In this document: in pieces, positions 25,123 to 32,010 of the stretch | Position numbering within the stretch: position 1 is the first letter of the stretch | Layout: every line of letters begins with the position of its first letter | DNA from: Flavisericum labens | GTDB lineage: Bacteria > Bacteroidota > Bacteroidia > Flavobacteriales > Flavobacteriaceae | Direction: 5' to 3' | DNA: 64,000 nucleotides | Assembly (NCBI RefSeq): GCF_045446075.1 | Contig: NZ_JBJJBQ010000006.1 | Span: forward strand, 153,488-217,487 | Program-made: the position numbers and the translations under genes | Notes under the pieces: generated by a model | What the model was told of the DNA's origin: nothing | What the model saw: the letters and a program-made list of their open reading frames with translations, nothing else | Databases searched by the model: none

Positions 25123-25965
25123 ATGAGAGGCCTTTTAACTGTTGTTTTGTTATGTTTTACAATTTTAGCTTCGGCTCAAGGCAAACCGCTGCAAAAACCG
25201 GTAGATAGCCTATCCATTTGGAGTATGTTGAAATACGATGCCAAATATTCCTGGCAAAGTGTAAAACATTCGGTAATACGACCGGCCCATTGGAAAGGTG
25301 AAAATTTCAAAATCCTCGGCGTTTTAGTTGCAGGAACCGTAGCTCTATCGTCTATTGATGAACCTGCAAACCGTTTTTTTGTTAGGCAAGACACCAAAGC
25401 TCCGAAATTAATAAAGGATTTTGGTTGGTATTTTGGAAGTCCACAAAACTATTTTATGTTAAACGCTGGATTATACGGTGTTGGGCTACTTACCAAAAGT
25501 GAAACCATAAGAAAAACTAGTGTGCTTATTATTTCATCATCGGTCACCACCGGACTAATACAAAGTTTGTGCAAAATGACCATTGGTCGTGCCCGTCCGG
25601 GTGGAGATTACGGTGCTTTTGAATTCAGGCCCTTTTCATCGGAAGGTGCCTTCCACTCGTTCCCATCTGGGCACACCATTCTATCAATGACCATGGCACA
25701 CGCCATAGCCAAACAATTCAATAGTACTTGGGCCAAAGTAGCAACATATTCAATTGGGTCTATTATTCCACTATCCAGACTTACGGCAAACGCCCACTGG
25801 TTAACCGATACAGCTCTTAGTGCGGCCATAAGTATTGTAGTAGTAGATTGCATAGATAAATTCCTAAATAACAACAAAATTTATCGTTCCAGAAAATCGG
25901 ATAAAAAAATAGCATGGCAACTATCGGTTAAGCCCAAGCAAATTGGATTGGTAGGGCTTTTTTAA
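25123..25965 (+). CDS. PAP2-family phosphatase
   Basis: The 280-residue protein has a signal or anchor segment (LLTVVLLCFTILASAQ) and the three acid-phosphatase motifs: KMTIGRARP near residue 150, SFPSGH near 178 and SRLTANAHWLTD near 217. These supply the lysine/arginine phosphate site and the catalytic histidines used to hydrolyse lipid phosphates such as undecaprenyl pyrophosphate or phosphatidate. Hydrophobic segments between motifs indicate a membrane enzyme with a periplasmic site. It starts 9 bp after pheT and is probably cotranscribed. The specific lipid cannot be assigned. Confidence 0.88.
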   Translation: MRGLLTVVLLCFTILASAQGKPLQKPVDSLSIWSMLKYDAKYSWQSVKHSVIRPAHWKGENFKILGVLVAGTVALSSIDEPANRFFVRQDTKAPKLIKDFGWYFGSPQNYFMLNAGLYGVGLLTKSETIRKTSVLIISSSVTTGLIQSLCKMTIGRARPGGDYGAFEFRPFSSEGAFHSFPSGHTILSMTMAHAIAKQFNSTWAKVATYSIGSIIPLSRLTANAHWLTDTALSAAISIVVVDCIDKFLNNNKIYRSRKSDKKIAWQLSVKPKQIGLVGLF

Positions 25966-26043
25966 TTCACTTTGACCCTATGGACCACCCTCTTTTCAAT
26001 AATTTTTAGTAAATTAGAGAGTAAACCAATAAAGCTAAACGCC

Positions 26044-26274
26044 ATGTCAAACTACATTAAATTATTTACGGGAGATTATGCCGTTGTACAACGCATTGTT
26101 GCTGCTCTAGAAAAAGAAGATATTATACCTGTGGTACAAGATGAGACCGATTCTGGACTTGCACCTATTTTTGGATCTTCTGGTTCATCACTTCAAAAAA
26201 TTTCAGTCCATAAAGACGAATTGGAAAGAGCCCAACCTATTGTTGAAAAATTAACTTCTGAACTTGAGGCTTAA
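26044..26274 (+). CDS. DUF2007 putative signal-transducing protein, copy 1
   Basis: The 76-residue protein MSNYIKLFTGDYAVVQRIVAAL...DELERAQPIVEKL has the ferredoxin-like alpha/beta layout of DUF2007 proteins, described as putative signal transducers without a proven role. The frame opens at 25972, but the ATG at 26044 aligns exactly with the start of the neighbouring paralogue, so it is chosen. About half of its residues match copy 2 downstream, indicating a tandem duplication. Cytosolic. Confidence 0.8.
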   Translation: MSNYIKLFTGDYAVVQRIVAALEKEDIIPVVQDETDSGLAPIFGSSGSSLQKISVHKDELERAQPIVEKLTSELEA

Positions 26275-26344
26275 TAAGTTATAAAGTTCCAAAATTAATT
26301 TTTCATCTATAAAATATTAACCAAAAAAATCAAAAACAAAAAAT

Positions 26345-26578
26345 ATGTCCAATTACATTAAAGTGTTTTCAGGGAGTTTTATTGAAGTACAACGCATTTT
26401 TCATGAGTTGGAAAAAGAAAATATCGTTCCTGTAATCAAGGATGAAAACGAATCTGCTCGCTTGGCTGGCTTTGGAGGCAATATTGTAGCAGGAAATCAA
26501 CAAATTTATGTGTACCAAGACGAATTGGATAAAGTTGTTCCTCTTGTTAAAAAACTAACCTCAACGCTACAAGAATAA
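26345..26578 (+). CDS. DUF2007 putative signal-transducing protein, copy 2
   Basis: The 77-residue paralogue of the preceding gene begins MSNYIKVFSGSFIEVQRIFHELEKENIVPVIKDE and ends with the same DELDKVVPLVKKL pattern. The middle differs: GFGGNIVAGNQQIYVYQ replaces PIFGSSGSSLQKISVHK, so ligand or partner may have diverged. It lies 70 bp after copy 1 and ends at a strong bidirectional terminator. Function unknown. Confidence 0.8.
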   Translation: MSNYIKVFSGSFIEVQRIFHELEKENIVPVIKDENESARLAGFGGNIVAGNQQIYVYQDELDKVVPLVKKLTSTLQE

Positions 26579-26597
26579 AAGGATTCATTAAAATAAA

Positions 26598-26630
26598 AAC
26601 CTCAAAACATTTGTTGTTTTGAGGTTTTTT
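26598..26630. terminator. Bidirectional terminator
   Basis: AACCTCAAAACA (26598-26609) pairs fully with TGTTTTGAGGTT (26615-26626). A T-run follows on the plus strand and an A-rich run precedes it, so it serves DUF2007 (+) and the ABC-F gene (-). Confidence 0.9.
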
Positions 26631-26650
26631 ATTGTTATGTAAGGCGATAA

Positions 26651-28276
26651 TTATACCGTAACCGCATACATTTTGTCGCGAATTTCTTTTATTTTTTTGT
26701 CTTGCATGTAATCATCAAACGTTGTGTAGCGGTCTATCACCCCATTTGGTGTTAGCTCTACCACTCGGTTCGCCACGGTTTGCGCAAACTCGTGGTCATG
26801 CGTGGTAAACAATACCGTACCTTTAAAATTCTTTAGTGAGTTATTGAATGCCGTGATACTTTCTAAATCCAAGTGGTTGGTAGGTTCGTCCAACTGTAAA
26901 ACGTTAGCCCTTTGCATCATCATTCTAGATAGCATACATCTTACTTTCTCTCCTCCAGAAAGCACAGAAGACTTTTTAAACGCTTCTTCACCACTAAAAA
27001 TCATTTTCCCCAAAAAGCCACGGATGTTAACCTCTTCGCGCTCTTCTTCGGTTTTTGCCCATTGGCGCAACCAATCAATTAAATTAAGGTTGTTGCTAAA
27101 ATATTCACTGTTATCCAACGGCAAATACGATTGTATGGTAGTAACGCCCCAAGCAAATTTTCCAGAATCCGCTTTTTCCTTATCGTTTAGTATTTGGTAA
27201 AATGCAGTAGTCGCTCTTGAATCTCTGGAGAACACCACCACCTTATCGCCTTTGGCTAAATTTAAATCGATATCTTTAAATAACACATCACCATCTAAGG
27301 ATACGGCCAAGCCTTCAATATTTAATATTTGATCGCCAGCTTCGCGTTCACGCTCAAAAATAATAGCAGGGTAACGACGACTGGTTGGACGAATATCTTC
27401 AATATTCAATTTATCAATCATCTTTTTTCTACTGGTAGCCTGTTTACTTTTAGCCACGTTGGCAGAAAAACGACGGATAAACTCTTCCAATTCCTTTTTC
27501 TTTTCCTCTGCTTTTTTGTTTTGTTGAGCACGTTGTTTCGCAGCCAATTGTGATGACTCATACCAAAACGAGTAGTTACCCGAATAGTGGTTTATTTTTC
27601 CGAAGTCTATATCCGAAATATGCGTACAAACGGCATCAAGAAAGTGACGGTCGTGTGATACTACAATTACACAGTTATCATAATTGGCCAAGAAATTTTC
27701 TAGCCACGAAATGGTTTCGTAATCCAAGTCGTTAGTAGGCTCATCCATAATTAACACATCTGGATTTCCAAATAAAGCCTGTGCCAGTAACACACGTACT
27801 TTTTGTTTACCGTCCAAATCGGCCATTAGACTATGGTGTAAATCTTCTTTTATACCTAAATTGGAAAGTAAGGCAGCAGCATCGCTATCGGCATTCCAAC
27901 CGTTCATTTCTTCAAATTCTACCTGAAGCTCTCCTATCTTTTCAGCATTTTCATCAGAATAATCCGCGTAAAGCGCATCAATCTCCGTTTTAATTTTAAA
28001 TAAGGGTTTGTTACCCATTAAAACCGTTTCTACCACGGTATGCTCATCGTACAAATTATGCTCCTGTTCAAGCACCGACATGCGCTTACCGTTTTCAAGC
28101 GAAACATGTCCAGAAGTAGGGTCTTGCTTACCTGAAAGGATTCTTAAAAACGTAGATTTTCCTGAACCGTTAGCACCGATAATTCCGTAACAGTTACCGT
28201 TGTTAAACGTCGTGCTTACTTCATCAAAAAGGATACGTTTTCCAAACTGGACCGAAAGATTTGATACTGATAACAT
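26651..28276 (-). CDS. ABC-F family ATPase
   Basis: The 541-residue soluble protein has two ABC domains and no transmembrane helices; ABC-F proteins act on the ribosome in translation or antibiotic protection. Domain 1 has Walker A GANGSGKST near residue 37 and Walker B IMDEPTNDLD, but its signature reads LDGKQ. A charged linker follows. Domain 2 has an intact LSGGEKVR and QLDEPTNHLD, but its Walker A reads FSRDSRATTAF. So only the composite site formed by Walker A of domain 1 and the signature of domain 2 looks complete. The ATG at 28276 is chosen over 28333 because a -7 box lies between. Closest remembered group: YbiT-like. Confidence 0.88.
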   Translation of the reverse strand: MLSVSNLSVQFGKRILFDEVSTTFNNGNCYGIIGANGSGKSTFLRILSGKQDPTSGHVSLENGKRMSVLEQEHNLYDEHTVVETVLMGNKPLFKIKTEIDALYADYSDENAEKIGELQVEFEEMNGWNADSDAAALLSNLGIKEDLHHSLMADLDGKQKVRVLLAQALFGNPDVLIMDEPTNDLDYETISWLENFLANYDNCVIVVSHDRHFLDAVCTHISDIDFGKINHYSGNYSFWYESSQLAAKQRAQQNKKAEEKKKELEEFIRRFSANVAKSKQATSRKKMIDKLNIEDIRPTSRRYPAIIFEREREAGDQILNIEGLAVSLDGDVLFKDIDLNLAKGDKVVVFSRDSRATTAFYQILNDKEKADSGKFAWGVTTIQSYLPLDNSEYFSNNLNLIDWLRQWAKTEEEREEVNIRGFLGKMIFSGEEAFKKSSVLSGGEKVRCMLSRMMMQRANVLQLDEPTNHLDLESITAFNNSLKNFKGTVLFTTHDHEFAQTVANRVVELTPNGVIDRYTTFDDYMQDKKIKEIRDKMYAVTV

Positions 28277-28298
28277 ATAGCGTCTTTTAATTTTTTTG

Positions 28299-28306
28299 CA
28301 AAAGTA
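28299..28306 (-). promoter_or_regulatory. -7 promoter box of the ABC-F gene
   Basis: The minus strand reads TACTTTTG (TAnnTTTG), 22 bp before the ATG at 28276. Confidence 0.6.
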
Positions 28307-28449
28307 GAGAATTACATTGGTAAGACGAAACATCGTTGATTAATAATTATTAAAACAGCCTCATTTATAAGCTAGTTGTATCCGTTACACACTATTATGA
28401 TTGGGAAACATTTAACAACGCCTTAACAAGAGTTTATAATTATTGGCTA

Positions 28450-28457
28450 TACTTTTG
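28450..28457 (+). promoter_or_regulatory. -7 promoter box of the thioredoxin-fold lipoprotein gene
   Basis: TACTTTTG (TAnnTTTG) lies 26 bp before the ATG at 28484. No clear -33 TTG was found. Confidence 0.55.
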
Positions 28458-28483
28458 TTTAACGAATACGCTCAGTAGGATTT

Positions 28484-29902
28484 ATGAAGATTTACATTGC
28501 CATATTTTTTATTTTTATCAGCTTTTTAGGTTGTAAAAAAGAAAGTGATAGCGCTAATAATTATGCCTATTTTGGTGGGGAAATTATTAACCCTAACACC
28601 AACTATGTTGTTCTTTCTAAAAACGAAGTCGTAATAGACACAATTAAGTTAGATGGCAGAAATAGGTTTTTGTACAAAGTTGAAGATTTAGAGCAAGGGC
28701 TGTACGCCTTTAGACATGGCGGAGAATACCAGATGGTTTTATTAGAGCCCAAAGACAGTGTGCTTTTTAGACTGAACACGCTAGATTTTGACGAATCGTT
28801 GGTGTTTACTGGTGACGGTGACAAAAAGAACAACTATCTGATTAATGAGTATTTGGAAAATGAAAAACAAGAAAAGTACATAGTAAGATTGTGCCAATTA
28901 ACGCCAGAAGCCTACAGCACGCATGTAGATTCTTTAAAGGCAAATAAAGTTAAAGTTTTAGAGCATTTTAAAAATAAGTACAAACCTTCAGGTCTTTTCC
29001 TAAAAATAGCCCAAGCTAATATCAATTACAATTACTACTCAAGTAAAGAGGTCTATCCGTTTGTTCATTACGGAACAAATAAGGCCGCCAATTTAAAATC
29101 ATTGCCCGAAGATTTCTATTCCTATAGGAAAGACATTAATTACAATGACGCGTTTTTAAGTACCGATTACAATTACACTGCTTTTTTAAGACATAATTTT
29201 AGCAATATGTCTTTAAAAATACATGATGAGCATTCCGAAAATACGCGGTTTAACCGGAAAGCCTTATGCTATAATTTAGACAGACTGAATCTGATTGACA
29301 GTTTAGTTGAAAACCAGACTACCAAAGACGATTTATTGTACCATTTTGCGATGCGCTTCTTATCAAAAAGCAAGGATGAAGCAGATAATAATGCCATTTT
29401 AAAATCTTACTTAGCCAAAAGTAAAAGTGAGAATAACATAGATATGATGGTGCGCTATACCAAATCTATAAACGGTTTAAAGGAAGGATTGAGATTACCT
29501 CAAATTAATATGATTAATTCTAACAATGATGTTGTTGATATCAATTCCTTAATTAACAAGCCAACGGCCATAACATTTTGGTCTCAAGCTTATTATGATC
29601 ATTTTAAAAAGTCGCACAAAAAGCTTAATGAATTAAAAACCAAATACCCAGAGGTTCGCTTTATTAGCATAAACATTGATAAATGTGGTATTGAAAAGTC
29701 AAAGAAAATCTTGGCAAGTCATCAGTTTGATCAAACGCACGAATACCAATTTAAAAATCCTCAAGAAGGTAAAGAGATTTTGGCTGTTCACCCTATGACC
29801 AAAACGATTATATTGGATAAAAACTCTAAAATTGTGAACAGTAGATCTAATATTTTTTCTTCAAATTTTGAAGATCAATTATTGGGTTTAATCAATAAAT
29901 AA
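28484..29902 (+). CDS. Thioredoxin-fold lipoprotein lacking the CxxC motif
   Basis: The 472-residue protein has a lipoprotein signal (FISFLGC, then KKES). An N-terminal beta domain, about 25-115, resembles the DUF4369-like domain of Bacteroidota TlpA/ResA proteins; a helical middle follows. The C-terminal part (about 340-472) has the thioredoxin pattern NSLINKPTAITFWSQAYYDHFKK...VRFISINID. Where relatives have WCxxC it reads WSQAYYDH, so disulfide chemistry is lost. It should face the periplasm. A binding or chaperone role is only inferred. It has its own -7 box and is convergent with the SDR gene. Confidence 0.75.
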   Translation: MKIYIAIFFIFISFLGCKKESDSANNYAYFGGEIINPNTNYVVLSKNEVVIDTIKLDGRNRFLYKVEDLEQGLYAFRHGGEYQMVLLEPKDSVLFRLNTLDFDESLVFTGDGDKKNNYLINEYLENEKQEKYIVRLCQLTPEAYSTHVDSLKANKVKVLEHFKNKYKPSGLFLKIAQANINYNYYSSKEVYPFVHYGTNKAANLKSLPEDFYSYRKDINYNDAFLSTDYNYTAFLRHNFSNMSLKIHDEHSENTRFNRKALCYNLDRLNLIDSLVENQTTKDDLLYHFAMRFLSKSKDEADNNAILKSYLAKSKSENNIDMMVRYTKSINGLKEGLRLPQINMINSNNDVVDINSLINKPTAITFWSQAYYDHFKKSHKKLNELKTKYPEVRFISINIDKCGIEKSKKILASHQFDQTHEYQFKNPQEGKEILAVHPMTKTIILDKNSKIVNSRSNIFSSNFEDQLLGLINK

Positions 29903-29903
29903 A

Positions 29904-30710
29904 CTACTTTAACTTATAGTGGTTCATTAAAATTTTTTCATAAACCTTATCTGGTAAAATTCGTTTTAGCACAATCGAAAATTTTTGCATAAACTCCCCT
30001 ATTTTATAGTGCCCTTTTGGTTTAGACGTATTAATGATTTTATAAACCGCTTCGGCCATCAAATTAGGATTGCTTCCGTTATCTACATGGTCGTTCATCA
30101 ACTCCAACGTGTTTCCGTAAGATCTTTTATAAGGTGAATCATCAAGAAGTGGTGCGTGGTATCGTCCTGCAGCTATATTGGTTGCAAAATCACCAGGTGC
30201 TACGTTGGTCATTTCAATATTAAAATCTTTCAATTCCATTCTAAACGCTTCTGTTAAAAGTTCCAAGGCGCCTTTGCTCGCACTATAAACCCCACGATAA
30301 GGTAAACCCATGTAACCGGCAATTGAAGTAATGTTAATGATCAAACCCGAATGTTGCTTTCGCATTTGAGGTAATACAGTCTTAATTACTTTTATGGGTC
30401 CGAAAAAATTGGTCTCGAAATTGTTCTTTATTTCTGCTTCCGGAATTTCTTCAATAGGCCCTGTGATACCTGCTCCTGCATTATTTATGACTACATCGAG
30501 TTGGTCTTCTTTAGAAATAATTTCGTCAACGGTCTGCTTTATAGTATCGTTGTTTTTTACATCTAAAGTTAAAATTGGAAACTTACTTTCTTTATACATT
30601 TCTGGATTACGGCTTGTACCATAGACTTTAAAACCCTTTTCGGTTAAAAACTCACCAATAGATTTTCCTATACCCGACGAACCGCCTGTTATTAAAACAA
30701 CTTTAGACAT
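29904..30710 (-). CDS. Short-chain dehydrogenase/reductase (classical SDR)
   Basis: The 268-residue enzyme has the classical SDR elements: the nucleotide-binding TGGSSGIGKSIG (residues 7-18), NNAGAG near 82, the catalytic serine in NITSIAGYMG and the YxxxK pair in YSASKGA. The family reduces or oxidises alcohols and ketones with NAD(P)(H). The basic residue in TSRNPE after strand 2 suggests NADPH preference, which is an inference. Substrate unknown. It is convergent with the thioredoxin-fold gene, with 1 bp between the stops. Confidence 0.88.
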   Translation of the reverse strand: MSKVVLITGGSSGIGKSIGEFLTEKGFKVYGTSRNPEMYKESKFPILTLDVKNNDTIKQTVDEIISKEDQLDVVINNAGAGITGPIEEIPEAEIKNNFETNFFGPIKVIKTVLPQMRKQHSGLIINITSIAGYMGLPYRGVYSASKGALELLTEAFRMELKDFNIEMTNVAPGDFATNIAAGRYHAPLLDDSPYKRSYGNTLELMNDHVDNGSNPNLMAEAVYKIINTSKPKGHYKIGEFMQKFSIVLKRILPDKVYEKILMNHYKLK

Positions 30711-30769
30711 GTGTTGAAAATTAAAGTTTAAAGATAGAAAGATTTACCAAACATTAAGGCACAAAAAAA

Positions 30770-30864
30770 GGCAAGCTACCTACATCACACCGCTACGACC
30801 ATTTACCTTTGCTTCGTTCCCGACCTGGAGGATTCAACAGGAGCTGGTTGTGTAGGACTTGCCG
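30770..30864 (-). ncRNA. ffs: Signal recognition particle RNA, small bacterial type
   Basis: The minus strand holds the conserved SRP domain IV: CCAGGTCGGGAACGAAGCA, matching the bacterial AGGTC...GGAA...GAAGCA core with its GGAA tetraloop. GGCAAGT at the 5' end pairs with the 3' TAGCTTGCC to close the hairpin. The RNA of about 95 nt binds Ffh and targets membrane proteins to SecYEG. An exact promoter lies 5 nt upstream and a T-run follows on the minus strand. Ends are estimated from the closing stem. Confidence 0.9.
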
Positions 30865-30868
30865 GGTG

Positions 30869-30899
30869 CAAAGATACAATCTTTTTAAAATTTTAACAA
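30869..30899 (-). promoter_or_regulatory. Promoter of the SRP RNA gene
   Basis: On the minus strand, TTG (30899-30897), a 20-bp spacer and TATCTTTG (30876-30869) precede the RNA 5' end by about 5 nt. The spacing fits the Bacteroidota consensus. Confidence 0.75.
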
Positions 30900-30954
30900 T
30901 GATTTTTTAAACTGATTTTTAATAAATATCTTGCCTGAAATTAGAATTTCTACA

Positions 30955-31986
30955 ATGAAAACCTTCAATTATCTAACAATCATATTTTTAAGCGGACTTG
31001 TAATAAGCTGCGGATCAAATTCTGGCAGCAAGAAAAGTGATTTCAGAATAAAAACCAATGCCGATAAAGGTAATATTGCAAATTCGGAAACACTTAATCT
31101 TTCAATTGAGAACAAAAAAGGTCATGACATCGATTCAATAATGTATACCCTAAACGGTGAAAAAATTAATAACAACACCACATTAAAGAACTTTAAATTA
31201 GGTAAACAAAGCCTTAAGGCAACCGTATATTACAGAGGTGAACAGCAGGTAGCTACATCAGCGATTACTATTTTAAGCAGTGAGTTGCCCAAAATATACC
31301 ACTACAACATCCTCAATGAATACCCCCACGACATTACTTCTTACACGCAAGGCATTGAGTTTTTTAACGACACGCTTTATGAGAGTACAGGGCAGTATCG
31401 TGAATCAAAACTCAGAAAGATAGATTATAAAACGGGGAAGGTTATAAAAAATATTAACCTTGCCGATGAGTATTTTGGTGAGGGTCTTACCATTTTAAAC
31501 AATAAAGTATACCAACTCACTTGGCAAAAAAGCGTTGGTTTTGTTTATAATGTTAATACTTTTGAAAAACTAGATAGTTTTAAATACGGAAACAGCAAGG
31601 AAGGCTGGGGACTGTGTAACAATAATGATGTTCTTTATAAAAGTGACGGTACCGAAAAAATTTGGATACTAAATCCTGAGACTTTAATTGAAGAAGATTT
31701 TATACAGGTTTGCACTAATAAAGGAAAAATAGTGGGTATTAACGAAATGGAATGGATTAACGGAAAAATTTATGCGAACAGGTACCAGAAAAATGGTGTT
31801 GCCATAATTAATCCTGAAAACGGTGCCGTTGAGGGTGTCATAGACTTTACTCCTTTAAAAAACAAGGTTACCCAACATGATGGTTTAGATGTATTAAATG
31901 GTATTGCCTACAACCCAAAAACCAAAACTATTTTCGTTACTGGAAAGCGCTGGGATAAATTATTTGAGGTTGAAATTATTGAGTAA
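30955..31986 (+). CDS. Glutaminyl-peptide cyclotransferase (plant/bacterial glutamine cyclotransferase type), lipoprotein
   Basis: The 343-residue protein has a lipoprotein signal (LSGLVISC) followed by an Ig-like beta region (about 25-115). Residues about 120-343 form the five-bladed beta-propeller of the glutamine cyclotransferase family, with SYTQGIEFFNDTLYESTGQYRES, FGEGLTILNNKVYQLTW and the C-terminal NGIAYNPKTKTIFVTGKRWDKLFEV. The enzyme converts N-terminal glutamine to pyroglutamate, which may protect exported proteins. The ATG at 30955 is chosen over a TTG at 30931 because it gives a proper signal peptide. It lies next to the SRP RNA gene and is convergent with the TonB receptor gene. 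Confidence 0.87.
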   Translation: MKTFNYLTIIFLSGLVISCGSNSGSKKSDFRIKTNADKGNIANSETLNLSIENKKGHDIDSIMYTLNGEKINNNTTLKNFKLGKQSLKATVYYRGEQQVATSAITILSSELPKIYHYNILNEYPHDITSYTQGIEFFNDTLYESTGQYRESKLRKIDYKTGKVIKNINLADEYFGEGLTILNNKVYQLTWQKSVGFVYNVNTFEKLDSFKYGNSKEGWGLCNNNDVLYKSDGTEKIWILNPETLIEEDFIQVCTNKGKIVGINEMEWINGKIYANRYQKNGVAIINPENGAVEGVIDFTPLKNKVTQHDGLDVLNGIAYNPKTKTIFVTGKRWDKLFEVEIIE

Positions 31987-32010
31987 TCCACCTAAAATCA
32001 TATTGTTTGA

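Noticed and set aside
25972..26043. 24-residue extension of the first DUF2007 protein
   Set aside because: The paralogue 70 bp downstream starts exactly at MSNYIK, and the extension is not conserved between the two.
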